From Gaiellasilicea sp963761905 (GTDB lineage Bacteria > Actinomycetota > Thermoleophilia > Gaiellales > Gaiellaceae), in contig CAVXIQ010000006.1 in assembly GCA_963761905.1 (NCBI GenBank), positions 248,001-312,000 of the forward strand: 64,000 nt of DNA, given 5' to 3'. The first letter of the stretch is position 1, and each line of letters starts with the position of its first letter. The notes below the pieces were generated by a model that saw only the letters and a program-made list of their open reading frames with translations, had not been told where the DNA came from and did not search any database. Position numbers and translations under genes: made by a program. This document shows positions 41,834 to 50,500 of the stretch, piece after piece.

Positions 41834-42301
41834 TTGAAGGGTTACGACGTTCTCACCTTCGACGACGAGCGCGCAGGAACAGTCGTCGGCAAGCAGGGCA
41901 GCAACCTGATCGTCGAGCAGGGCGCGATCTTCAAGCACCGGCGGGCGCTGCCCGAGATCTTCGTCACGGTGGACGAGGGTGAGCGGGTCGTGCGAGCGAC
42001 CGTCTCGAAGGACGTGCTCGAATCGGCTCCGGAGATCGGGGACGAGGGGGTCGACGACGAGGCCGTGGCGCGGCACTACGGCATGGTCGCCGGCGACCCG
42101 GCGCCGGGGACGCTCGGGGACGGCGCGCTCAATCCGGACGATCCGGCGTGGACTGCCGAGACGCAGGAGCAGCGAACCGGCGTCGAGCCGGCGGCGGCGG
42201 AGCGGGCGCGGATCCAGCAGGAGCAGGAGCGAGGCGAGGGGCCGCTCGACCATCCCGAATCGCCCGGCCTCCTCGGCGACCGGAACCTGCACGGGCGTTA
42301 G
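41834..42301 (+). CDS. PRC-barrel/DUF2171-like hypothetical protein
   Basis: 155 residues. The first 65 form a small beta-barrel (YDVLTFDDERAGTVVGKQGS, NLIVEQGAIFKHRRALPEIF); the rest is acidic and disordered with repeated DP/EP (GDGALNPDDPAWTAETQEQR). TTG 41834 has GGAGG upstream. Its TAG shares TTAG (42298-42301) with the convergent HMA gene. Function unknown. Confidence 0.65.
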   Translation: MKGYDVLTFDDERAGTVVGKQGSNLIVEQGAIFKHRRALPEIFVTVDEGERVVRATVSKDVLESAPEIGDEGVDDEAVARHYGMVAGDPAPGTLGDGALNPDDPAWTAETQEQRTGVEPAAAERARIQQEQERGEGPLDHPESPGLLGDRNLHGR

Positions 42302-42528
42302 CCGGGGACGATCGAAGCCGTCGTCTCGCGGAAGCCGGCTTTCGCAAGCGCGCCGACGAGCTCCTCGCGCGAGGTCTGCTCGTCGTTCCAGGCGAGCATG
42401 ACCTCGCCGAGCAGATTCGCATTCGCGGCCTCGAGACCCTCGTGGTCGCGAATCGCGGCTGCGAGCCGGCCGACGCAGCGCTCGCACCGCACCCCGCTCA
42501 CCTGGATCGTCTCGGTCTGAGTCGCCAC
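42298..42528 (-). CDS. Heavy-metal-associated domain protein (copper-chaperone-like)
   Basis: 76 residues, HMA fold. The metal loop is GVRCERCVGRLAAAI, a CxxC site like MxCxxC but without the Met. Ends with GALAKAGFRETT. Small cytoplasmic copper or zinc binding proteins of this type pair with P-type ATPases, but none is adjacent. ATG start; follows the ABC gene region. Confidence 0.78.
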   Translation of the reverse strand: MATQTETIQVSGVRCERCVGRLAAAIRDHEGLEAANANLLGEVMLAWNDEQTSREELVGALAKAGFRETTASIVPG

Positions 42529-42534
42529 GTGCGC

Positions 42535-44094
42535 CTAGCCTAGCGCCAGCACCTCGTCTGCCTGCTCGATCAGGAGCGGGTCATGCGTCGCGCAGACGAC
42601 GACGGCGCCGGTCGCGCGCGCGAGCTCGGCGAGGAGCAGGCCGATCGCGAGAGCGTTGGCTCCGTCGAGACGTGCGGTCGGCTCGTCGGCGACGATCGCG
42701 CGCGGGCGGGCGGCAACGGCCCGCGCGATCGCGGCGCGCTCGCGCTGACCCGCCGACAGCTCGGCGACGGGCCGCTCGCCGTGTTCCTCGAGGCCGACGG
42801 AGGCGAGCGCGGCGAGCGCGCGTTCTCGCGTGTGAGCCGGCGCAACACCCCGCAGGGCGAGCGAGAGCTCGACGTTCTCGCGCGCCCCGAGGAACGGCAC
42901 GAGCGCGACGGTCTGACCGACGAACGCGAGCCGCGTCCGTCGAAGCTCGGCCCGCGCCGCGCGGTCGAGCGATGCGAACGAGACTCCGTCGAGAATCACC
43001 TCGCCGGCGTCGGGCACGTCGAGCCCAGCGAGCAGGTGCAGCAGCGTCGTCTTTCCCGAGCCGGACGGTCCGGTGACGGCGTGGAGCCGGCCGCCGGCGA
43101 AGGAGGCGGTGAGGTTGTCGACCGGCACCGCCGAGCCGAAGCGGCGGGTGAGGCCGCGCGCTTCGAGGAGAGCTTGTGTTGGAGCAACACGGAGCTCGGG
43201 GGAACCGGCTTCGCTGGGCGGCTCGGAGCGAGCTCGAGTTGGAGCAACTCGAGGTCTTTCGCCGGCCGGCGGTGCGACGACGAGGCGCTCGTCCTCGAGT
43301 CTGACCGTGGCGCGGTCGGAGATCCCGGCCGAACGCAGGGCGCTCTCCGGCAGGCGGACCCAGCCGCCGCGGCCGACCACGACCGCGTCCTCGCCGCCGC
43401 CCGCGACGAGCCGCTCGTCGCTGACCCGGCCGTCACGGACGTGGACGACCCGATCGGCGTGGTCGACTGTCGCAGGGTCGTGGCTGACGAGGAGCGCCGT
43501 CGCTCCCTGCTCGCGCACGAGCTCCGCGACGAGCGCGAGCACGCCGCTCGCCGTCTCCGCATCGAGCTCGCCGGTGGGCTCGTCGGCGACGAGGAGGCGC
43601 GGGCGATGAGCGAGCGCGGCGCACACCGCGATCCGCTGCTGCTCCCCACCGGACAGCTCCCGCGGTCTGGCCTCGAGCCGGTCGCCGAGGTGAACGCGCT
43701 CCAGCAACTCGCGAGCTCGTCCGTCGCGCGTCGCGGCAGGAGCTCCTGCGAGGCCGAGCTGGACGCCGACCAGCTCGCGGGCCGTCAACTCGCCGGCGAG
43801 CGCCCGCCAGTAGTGCTGGTCGGCGTAGCCGAGCAGCCGGGATCGGTATCGGGCGACGCCGCCCGCCGAGAGCGAGGCGAGGTCGACGCCGGCGACGCTG
43901 ACCGAGCCCGCCGAGGGCCGGTCGAACCCGGCCACGATCCGGACGAGCGTCGACTTGCCGGAGCCGCTCGGGCCGAGCACGACGCAGATCTCTCCCTCGC
44001 GGACGCTCAGCGTCAGCCCTTGCAGGGCCGCGACGCCGCCCTCGGGGCTCGGGTGGACGCGGAAGACATCGCGAACCTCGACCATCGTCGTCAT
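42535..44094 (-). CDS. ABC transporter ATPase with two fused nucleotide-binding domains
   Basis: 519 residues. NBD1 (about 1-225) has Walker A GPSGSGKS, signature LSGGEQQR and Walker B LLVADEPTGELDAET; NBD2 (about 310-519) has GPSGSGKT, LSAGQRERAAIARAVAARPR and IVADEPTARLDG. Both are LolD/MacB-type. The 85-residue linker (about 225-310) holds two palindromic elements (43176 and 43233) that encode VAPTQA and VAPTRA. Start overlaps the FtsX-type permease stop by 4 bp, so they form one exporter. Confidence 0.9.
   Translation of the reverse strand: MTTMVEVRDVFRVHPSPEGGVAALQGLTLSVREGEICVVLGPSGSGKSTLVRIVAGFDRPSAGSVSVAGVDLASLSAGGVARYRSRLLGYADQHYWRALAGELTARELVGVQLGLAGAPAATRDGRARELLERVHLGDRLEARPRELSGGEQQRIAVCAALAHRPRLLVADEPTGELDAETASGVLALVAELVREQGATALLVSHDPATVDHADRVVHVRDGRVSDERLVAGGGEDAVVVGRGGWVRLPESALRSAGISDRATVRLEDERLVVAPPAGERPRVAPTRARSEPPSEAGSPELRVAPTQALLEARGLTRRFGSAVPVDNLTASFAGGRLHAVTGPSGSGKTTLLHLLAGLDVPDAGEVILDGVSFASLDRAARAELRRTRLAFVGQTVALVPFLGARENVELSLALRGVAPAHTRERALAALASVGLEEHGERPVAELSAGQRERAAIARAVAARPRAIVADEPTARLDGANALAIGLLLAELARATGAVVVCATHDPLLIEQADEVLALG
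43176..43190 (-). repeat. Palindromic coding element, copy 2 (double-ABC linker)
   Basis: On the coding strand GTGTTG-CTC-CAACAC followed by AAGCTCT, which differs from copy 1 by a C for T in the centre and one base after AAG. Encodes VAPTQA. Confidence 0.6.
43233..43253 (-). repeat. Palindromic coding element, copy 3 (double-ABC linker)
   Basis: Arms CTCGAGTTG / CAACTCGAG (9 bp) with the same 3-nt centre and GTTGCTCCAAC core as copy 2, 42 bp away and in the same frame (VAPTRA). Confidence 0.55.
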
Positions 44095-47000
44095 TCGATC
44101 GCCTCGACCCGGCCGGGAGCCCCGTCGTTCGGGAAGGCGCCACGCGTGGCGGCGCCGATCAGAAGTCCGGCGAGGACCACGTAGGCCACGACCGCGAGAG
44201 CGACGATCGACCAGTCGACGTCGAGCAGGAGCGGCGGCTCGGCCAGGGTCGCACGAGCGGTGAGCGCGACGAGATCGACCACCACCGCGCCGAGGACGAG
44301 GCCGGTCAGAGCACCCACGAGCAGGCCGGCGAACGTCACCGTCAGCGCGCGCAAGCGCACGATCTGCCGGAGCAGCCGAGGGGATGCTCCCTCCGCCTCG
44401 AGATCGAACAGCTCGCCGCGCTCGTCGCGGAGGTCGCCGAGCACCGTCAGGACGATCCCGGCGAGGGCGAGGGCCAGAGCCACGAGGGCGGCGACCGCGA
44501 GCGCAACGAGCGTCCCGTGCGCGATCGGATCCTTACGCGCGTCGGCCTCGAGCGCCCGTCGCGACGTGACCTTCAGCACCTCGAACGGCCTGCGCTCGAG
44601 TGCGCCTGCGACGCGGGCGCCGACGGCATCGTCCGCGACCCCGATCCAGAGCTCGTTGACGCGGGCGGCACCCGGACGCTCGGCGTTCAGGAGCGAGAGG
44701 AGCGCGCCGACGTCACCGACGACCGCCTGCCCTTCCACACCCGGGAAGCGCTCGATTCTCTGGGCGACGCGAACGGTCACGCGCTCGCCGCCCACCTGGA
44801 GCGGCAGCAGACCGTCCTCGTCTGCGAGGGCCGCGAGCCGGGAGGTCGCCAGGACGGGTACCGGTCGGCTGTCGCTCGGCACGCGGGGCCGCAGTCGCGT
44901 GACCACCTGATCGGTCAGCGTGTAGTCGACACGACGGCCCTCGAGCCGCGCGCCGCCGACGCCGATCCAGTCTTCGAGGGCGGGTGCGAGCAGTCCGAAG
45001 CTGCCGGTCGCGGCCTTCCCCGCATCCGCACCGCGCTCCTGCAGCCTCGTGTCCGGCTCGAGCTCGAGGCCGACGAGCCAGCCCGCGCGGGCTTCTCGCG
45101 GAACCGCCGCCCGGAGCGTGCGGGCGCCGGTCGGCCCGAGCTCGAGGCGCAGGAACCTGCCGCTGACCGTGCGCACCTGGGCGGTGAGCCGCAGGTCGGG
45201 GCCTGTCGTCCGGATCACGATCGCGCGCGTGTCGATCCCGAGGCGGATCCCGCCGTCCCCGTCAGGCGCTTCGATCGCCGCGCCGAGCGCGTCCGGCTCG
45301 TCCACGCCGAAGTCCGAGCGCCAGCCGCGCAGCTTCGCCAGCGAGGCCGGCGGCAGGCCGAGCAGCGTGATCCCGGATTCGCCTTCCTGGCGGCCGACCG
45401 CGCCCGTCGCCCGCAGGACGGGATCGACTTCCGTGCCCGGTCCGAGCGCGCGAAGGCGACCGAGCGGGGCGGCGTCGAGCACCGGAATCAGCCGCCGCAG
45501 GTCCTCCTGGACGACGAAGTCGCGCGGCACGGCGTAGGCGGCGGCATCGCGCTCGCCCGCACGGAGCGTCGCCCGGTAGGTCTCGGCGAAGAGCGCGAGC
45601 CCGAAGCTGACGACGAGGAACGACGTGGCCGCGATCGCGTAGCCGGGATTGCGGTCGAGCGAGAGGATCGCGAAGCGCAGGCCGAGCGAGCGTCCGCGCG
45701 TCAGACGCTCGGCGGCACGCAACGCCGGGCGGAGAAGGCGCGCGGCGGCGACCGCCGCGACAAAGGTGACGAGCGCCGGGAGCAGCAGGACGAGCTCGCC
45801 GTCGTCGTCTCCGCTGCGGAGCGCGACGATGACGAGAAGCGCGGCAGCGACGGCGGCGAGGTCGAGCCCCGCCACGCGGCCCCGACCGAGCCTCCTTCGA
45901 TCCGAGGCGATGGTCGCGACGAGCACCGCGGTTGCGGCAAGAGCGATCGCAGCGACGAGGACGAGTCCGGCGCGCGAGAAGACGCTCTGCGCGAGCACGT
46001 CTCGGACCGGCGCGCCCGCCCGCTCGGCGACGAGCGCGCCGCCGGCAAGTCCCAGCGCGAGCCCGAGCACCGTGCCGGCGAGCGCAATCAGACCGGCCTC
46101 GACGATGGTCAGGAGCGCGAGCTGCCACGTGCGAGCGCCCGCCCAGGCAAGGCGACGGCGGGCCGCGCGCTGGTCTCGTCGCAGCGTCAGCGCCGCGAGG
46201 ATCGCGAACGCGAAGAGCAGCACCGCGGCCTCGCCGCCGACGAGCGCCAGCCGGTGTCCCGCCCGCCGGCTCTCCTCCTGCGCCGAACGCAGCTCCTCGA
46301 CGGGCGCGACCAGGTCGAAGGAGCGCGTGCGCGCCTGCAGCTCCGAGCGCGCCCGCGCGGTTCCCGCGGCGAGCTCGTCGATCTCCCAGAGGCGCGGGAC
46401 TCCCGGCTCGAGCGGAGCGACCCAGGCGTAGCTGCGATAGAGCCGGGCGAGCGCCGGCGCCTCCGCGAGAGCCGCCACTCCCTCGGCCAGGAAGAGCGGC
46501 GGCGGCGCGGGCCGGTGATAGCCGGCGGCAGCCGCGACCGCCGGGCTCACCTCGGCGTCGGCGAGAGCGTTGTCGGTCGGAGCCAGGAAGTCGCCGAAGA
46601 GCACGCTCGACGTGAGCGCGGCCTCGCCCACCTCGACGAGCCGCAGCCCCAGGGGAGCCGGCAGCCTGCCCTCGCCGCGCAGCCGGACGACCTCACACCG
46701 CCGCGGGCGGCACTCGCGCGGCAGACGGCCGGTGCGGAGCTCGACCCAGCGCCCCAGCCCTTCCACGCCGCCGAGCCCAGCGAAGTCTCCCGCGACCGTC
46801 GTCTCGCGATAGAGCACCAGCGCGTGCGGCTCCGGCGCGCCCGCGTTGCGGAGCGCCGCTCGCGCCCGCGCGTCGAGCGCCGGCTGCGGCTCGTCCGACT
46901 GCCCGGGCACGCCGAACCAGACGGCGCGGATCGAGCGCGAACCCTCCGGAATCCGCTCCACCGCCTGGGCGACGGCGCGATCCTGCGCGACCGTCGTTCC

Positions 47001-47126
47001 GGCACGAACGCCGACGACGACGGCTGCACCGAGCGCGATTCCGAGCACGACGAGGGATGTTGCTCCCGAGGCTCGACCGAGCCGACGCAGCGCGAGCTCG
47101 ACGACGTAGAGGGCGGAGCGGAGCAC
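44091..47126 (-). CDS. FtsX-type ABC transporter permease, large
   Basis: 1011 residues. Membrane segments near residues 22-42, then groups near 290-430, 480-510 and 855-990, in the FtsX/MacB arrangement with two large extracytoplasmic domains between. Such permeases with LolD-like ATPases export lipids, lipoproteins or peptides or transmit mechanical force. GTG 47126 has TAGGCT 7 bp upstream, overlapping the stop of the GCS2 gene. Couples to the double ATPase by ATGA. Confidence 0.85.
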   Translation of the reverse strand: MLRSALYVVELALRRLGRASGATSLVVLGIALGAAVVVGVRAGTTVAQDRAVAQAVERIPEGSRSIRAVWFGVPGQSDEPQPALDARARAALRNAGAPEPHALVLYRETTVAGDFAGLGGVEGLGRWVELRTGRLPRECRPRRCEVVRLRGEGRLPAPLGLRLVEVGEAALTSSVLFGDFLAPTDNALADAEVSPAVAAAAGYHRPAPPPLFLAEGVAALAEAPALARLYRSYAWVAPLEPGVPRLWEIDELAAGTARARSELQARTRSFDLVAPVEELRSAQEESRRAGHRLALVGGEAAVLLFAFAILAALTLRRDQRAARRRLAWAGARTWQLALLTIVEAGLIALAGTVLGLALGLAGGALVAERAGAPVRDVLAQSVFSRAGLVLVAAIALAATAVLVATIASDRRRLGRGRVAGLDLAAVAAALLVIVALRSGDDDGELVLLLPALVTFVAAVAAARLLRPALRAAERLTRGRSLGLRFAILSLDRNPGYAIAATSFLVVSFGLALFAETYRATLRAGERDAAAYAVPRDFVVQEDLRRLIPVLDAAPLGRLRALGPGTEVDPVLRATGAVGRQEGESGITLLGLPPASLAKLRGWRSDFGVDEPDALGAAIEAPDGDGGIRLGIDTRAIVIRTTGPDLRLTAQVRTVSGRFLRLELGPTGARTLRAAVPREARAGWLVGLELEPDTRLQERGADAGKAATGSFGLLAPALEDWIGVGGARLEGRRVDYTLTDQVVTRLRPRVPSDSRPVPVLATSRLAALADEDGLLPLQVGGERVTVRVAQRIERFPGVEGQAVVGDVGALLSLLNAERPGAARVNELWIGVADDAVGARVAGALERRPFEVLKVTSRRALEADARKDPIAHGTLVALAVAALVALALALAGIVLTVLGDLRDERGELFDLEAEGASPRLLRQIVRLRALTVTFAGLLVGALTGLVLGAVVVDLVALTARATLAEPPLLLDVDWSIVALAVVAYVVLAGLLIGAATRGAFPNDGAPGRVEAIE

Positions 47127-47133
47127 GAACGCG

Positions 47134-47139
47134 AGCCTA
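47134..47139 (-). promoter_or_regulatory. -10 element, leaderless type, for the exporter operon
   Basis: TAGGCT on the minus strand, 7 bp before GTG 47126. Confidence 0.45.
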
Positions 47140-48126
47140 CTCAGCGGTTCGCGCGACGAGGTCGGCCGCGACGGCCGTCAATCCCGCCCGCTCGCCGACC
47201 TCGAGCTGGCGCAGGGCCTCGGCCGGCTCCCGCAGCGACTCGACGAGCTCCCAGGTGTCGAGCTCGCGGGCGGCCGGCTCGACGAGCGCCAGCAGCTCCG
47301 CGACCGGCGCGCGGCCGGCCGCCGCATCCGCCCGAGCCGTCGCGAACGCGCCGCGATCGGCGGGAGGCCCAGGCGTCGCCGAGGCGCACAGCGCCTGCAC
47401 GAGCGCGGCGAGCGCAGCCGATCGCCGGACGTTCGTCGGCTGGTCGGGCATCCGCACCTCGAGCGTCCCGAGCCGGGGATGCGGGCGCACGTCCCACCAG
47501 ATCCGCGTGTAGTCGCCGCCGGCCTGCTCGACCGCCTCGGCCCAGCCGCCCTGCCCCAGGAGCGGCGGCGCGCCCGCCCGCGGCAGCTCGAGGAGCCGGC
47601 CTGCGCGCGCCGACAGCCGGCCGCTGTTCTCGCCGGCGAGATACGGCGAGTTGAGCGAGACGGCGAGGACCGCCGGCAGCCACGGGAGGACGAACTCGAG
47701 CGTCTCGAGGCAGCGCGCGAAGCTCGTCATCCCGACGTGCACGTGCAGGCCGCAGACGAGCTGGCTCCTGGCCGCCGGTCGCTCCTCGAGCAGCGCGAGG
47801 TAGCGCGGCTCGCGCACGATGTCCTGCTCTTCGGGCCTCGAGAACGGATGGCTCCCGGTGGCGGCGACGACGAGACCCTCGCGAGCGGCGGAGTCGCGAA
47901 CCACCTCCCGCAGCCGGCGCAGCTCGGCCAGCGCCTCCGCCGCGGTCTCGCAGACCTCCGTGTTGGTCTCGACGAGGCACGAGAAGAGCTCCGTCTTGAG
48001 GCCGGGCGGCCCGAGCAGCCGCTCCACGCCCGGGGCGGCGGCGTAGGTCTCCGGGTCGAGGAGCATCAGCTCCTCCTCGACGCCGAGCGTCAGGTGCCGC
48101 CCGAAGCTACTTCCCTCTGACGCCAT
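47137..48126 (-). CDS. Carboxylate-amine ligase, GCS2 family (glutamate-cysteine ligase-like)
   Basis: 329 residues. The GCS2 N-terminus GVEEELMLLDPETYAAAPG, then SCLVETNTEVCETAAEA, VCGLHVHVGM and LGTLEVRMPDQPT. Enzymes of this type join glutamate to cysteine; in actinobacteria EgtA supplies gamma-glutamylcysteine for ergothioneine. No other egt genes are nearby, so the product is uncertain. Starts 20 bp inside the upstream 120-codon gene. Confidence 0.85.
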   Translation of the reverse strand: MASEGSSFGRHLTLGVEEELMLLDPETYAAAPGVERLLGPPGLKTELFSCLVETNTEVCETAAEALAELRRLREVVRDSAAREGLVVAATGSHPFSRPEEQDIVREPRYLALLEERPAARSQLVCGLHVHVGMTSFARCLETLEFVLPWLPAVLAVSLNSPYLAGENSGRLSARAGRLLELPRAGAPPLLGQGGWAEAVEQAGGDYTRIWWDVRPHPRLGTLEVRMPDQPTNVRRSAALAALVQALCASATPGPPADRGAFATARADAAAGRAPVAELLALVEPAARELDTWELVESLREPAEALRQLEVGERAGLTAVAADLVARTAE

Positions 48127-48469
48127 GGACGGGCCGGCCGGCGGCTTCCCAGGCGTAGTACGAGGCGCTCGGGCCGAAGTCCCGCTCGTACGAGACGACG
48201 CGCGGGTTGCGTCCGACCTCCAGCGCCCGCTGCGCGTGCCACAGCAGGTTCGGGTCGTCGCGCTCCTCCCAGACGAGCACGAGGTGCGCCGCGGTCATGA
48301 AGTCGGCGACGAACGTGCAGCCGCCGGCCGGGCACGGGAACGGATCGGTGCGAACGCAGAACCAGCCGGTGTAGTCGGCATCGTCGTCGTCCGCCCAGAG
48401 CTCCTCGTCTTCGCCGAGCAGCTCCTCCTCGAAGAGGAGGTTGCCCCGTTGCGGTGCCTGCGGCTCCAT
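48107..48469 (-). CDS. Conserved hypothetical protein
   Basis: 120 residues. Acidic N-terminus (EEELLGEDEELWADDDDADY), then a Cys-containing core (TGWFCVRTDPFPCPAGGC) and ADFMTAAHLVLVWEERDDPN; the three Cys could bind a metal. No family name recalled. It is between HtrA and GCS2 and overlaps GCS2 by 20 bp. Confidence 0.65.
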   Translation of the reverse strand: MEPQAPQRGNLLFEEELLGEDEELWADDDDADYTGWFCVRTDPFPCPAGGCTFVADFMTAAHLVLVWEERDDPNLLWHAQRALEVGRNPRVVSYERDFGPSASYYAWEAAGRPVHGVRGK

Positions 48470-48564
48470 CGCCGCAAGGGTAGCGTCGAGACGAGAGCGT
48501 TCTGCGTTGCGGCCCTACGAGGGGCGGGCCGGGAGCGAAGCGACCTTCGTGATCTTGCGCGCAG

Positions 48565-49742
48565 CTAGACGGCTGGCGTCCGAGGACGAGCTCGAGCGTC
48601 CTCTGCTCGTTCCCGCGGTAGATCTCCAGGTTGACCGAGTCCCCCGGCTTGCGCGCGGCGAGCACGTCGCGCAACTGCTCGAGCGAGGCGACCCGCTTGC
48701 CCGCGACGGCCACGATCACGTCGCCGCCGAGCGTGTAGCTCTGGCCCGCGACGACGACGTCGCTCGTGCCCGCCCGGAGCCCCGCGCGCGCGGCGGGCGT
48801 CGAAGCACCGACCTGCTCGACCAGGACGCCCGCGTCGACCGGCAGCCGGAACTGGCGAGCGAGCTCCGGCTCGATCGTCGTGCCGCCGATCCCGATGAAC
48901 GCACGGTCGACCCGGCCTCGGTCGATCAACTGAGCGGCGATCGCCTTGACGGTGTTCGACGGAACCGCGAAGCCGATCCCGACGTTGCCCGTCGCATCGC
49001 CGCCACCGGTTGAGATCTGCGAGTTGACGCCGATCACCTTGCCGCGGTCGTTCAGCAGCGGGCCGCCCGAGTTGCCCTTGTTGATCGGCGCGTCGGTCTG
49101 GATCACGTGGTCGATCGTGTAGCCGTTCGGCGCCGTGATCGGACGCTGGAGGGCGCTGACGATGCCGGCGGTCGCCGTGCGGTCGAGGCCGAAGGGGTTG
49201 CCGATCGCGATCACCGAGTCGCCGACGCGGACGCCGTCCGAGTTCCCGAGCTCGAGGGGGCGGAGCCCCCGGGAGCTCGTCTCGACGCGAAGCACCGCGA
49301 GATCGGTCGAGGGATCGCTGCCCACGAGCTTCGCGGTCAGCGTGTCCTGGTTCGAGAAGCTGACGTCGATCGTGTCGGCGCCCTCGATCACGTGGTAGTT
49401 CGTGACGATGTGGCCGGCCTTGTCGAGGACGAAGCCCGAGCCGAGCGCCTGTTGCGCGCCCGAGGGGGCGAGCGAGGAGCCGAGGCTCTCGCCGGTCGGA
49501 CGGGAGGTCGAGGTGATCTGGACGACACCCGGCGCGGCGCGGTCGTAGATGTCACTGATCGAGAGGCGGCCGTCGGCGGCGGCCGGTGCCGCTGCCGCAG
49601 GAGCAGGGGAACTCTCCACGACGGTCGTCGTGCCGTCACCGAGGCCGCCTGTGAGCGCAACGCCTCCAAGCGCGACCAGACCGCCGCCGAGGGCAAGGGC
49701 GGCGAGGCCTGCGACACGGAGCAGTGAACCGCGTGCGTTCAT
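48565..49742 (-). CDS. HtrA/DegP-like trypsin-type serine protease with PDZ domain (stop codon apparently shifted)
   Basis: Envelope quality-control protease. An N-terminal signal/anchor (residues 5-33), then the protease domain with His in HIVTNYHVIEGADT, Asp in STDLAVLRV and Ser in GNSGGPLLND, then a PDZ domain (PAARAGLRAG, GGDVIVAVAGKRV). The natural end is LELVLGRQPS, and TAG at 48565-48567 is one base out of frame; restoring a C in GTCTAG gives 392 residues. In the literal sequence the frame runs to 48090 through unrelated out-of-frame sequence of the 120-codon gene. Confidence 0.88.
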
Positions 49743-49815
49743 GCGAATCGTTGTACTGCCCGTCTCTTAACGCGCCCTAAGCAGGCCGTTAAGCGTGCGT
49801 TGCGTCGAGGAACGG

Positions 49816-50190
49816 TTAGGCGTCGATGCTGGCGACCTTGACGGTCGCGTCTCGATCGCCGCCGAGCGCCTCGTCGAGTCGCTGCCGCAGCTCGCCGCTC
49901 GCGGCCAGCTCCTCCACGATGTCCGCGCCGCCGATCAGCTCGCCCTTGACGAAGACCTGGGGGATCGTGGGCCAACCCGAGAGGGCCGAGAGCTCCTGGC
50001 GGATCTGCGGGTCCGGGAGCACGTCGACGGTGGTCACCGGCGCGCCGGCGGCCTGGAGCGCGCGGAGGGCGCGATCCGAGTTACCGCACATGACGAGCTG
50101 CGGCGTGCCTTTCATGAAGAGGCTCACTGGCTCGTTGGCGATCAGCTCCTGAATCCGGCTGCGGAGCTCTGTGGTGTCGGTCGTGCTCAT
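49816..50190 (-). CDS. Grx4-type monothiol glutaredoxin (CGNS active site)
   Basis: 124 residues. FMKGTPQLVMCGNSDRALRA carries the single active Cys; the canonical motif is CGFS. WPTIPQVFVKGELIGGADIV supplies the glutathione/TVP-type site. Such proteins carry [2Fe-2S] clusters for transfer. It overlaps the BolA gene as ATGA, the conserved Grx4-BolA pair. The F-to-N change next to the cluster ligand is unusual. Confidence 0.9.
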   Translation of the reverse strand: MSTTDTTELRSRIQELIANEPVSLFMKGTPQLVMCGNSDRALRALQAAGAPVTTVDVLPDPQIRQELSALSGWPTIPQVFVKGELIGGADIVEELAASGELRQRLDEALGGDRDATVKVASIDA

Positions 50191-50453
50191 GGCGTCCCTT
50201 CCGTGATGGTGGTCTCAGGCGTCGTCTTGATCCTGAGCTCGTGGATCGACCCGTCGGCGAGCGGCGCGGCCAGCGCGTCGTAGACCAGGCGGTGCTGCTC
50301 GACGAGCGAGAGACCGTCGAAGCCGGAGCTCGCGACGGTCACCTGAAAGTGGTCGCCGCCGCCGGTGCGATCCTCGACCGAGAGCTCGCTCGCGTCGGGG
50401 AAGGCCTGGCGCAGGAGCGCCTCGAGCGTCTCGGTGGCGGCCATGCCAGTCAT
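50187..50453 (-). CDS. bolA: BolA family protein
   Basis: 88 residues; a second start at ATG 50441 is possible. FPDASELSVEDRTGGGDHFQ, VTVASSGFDGLSLVEQHRLV and IHELRIKTTP follow the BolA fold. The conserved His of the family (VEQHRLVY) that helps to bind a cluster with Grx4 is present. Directly upstream of, and overlapping, the glutaredoxin. Confidence 0.9.
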   Translation of the reverse strand: MTGMAATETLEALLRQAFPDASELSVEDRTGGGDHFQVTVASSGFDGLSLVEQHRLVYDALAAPLADGSIHELRIKTTPETTITEGTP

Positions 50454-50500
50454 CGTAGCCAGGCGGTTTCACGTCGGGATGGACGCGGTAGGTGCGCCGC

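Noticed and set aside
44517..47654. A 1045-codon open frame antisense to the FtsX-type permease
   Set aside because: Low-complexity Arg/Glu-rich translation, no start signal; it mirrors the codon bias of the real gene.
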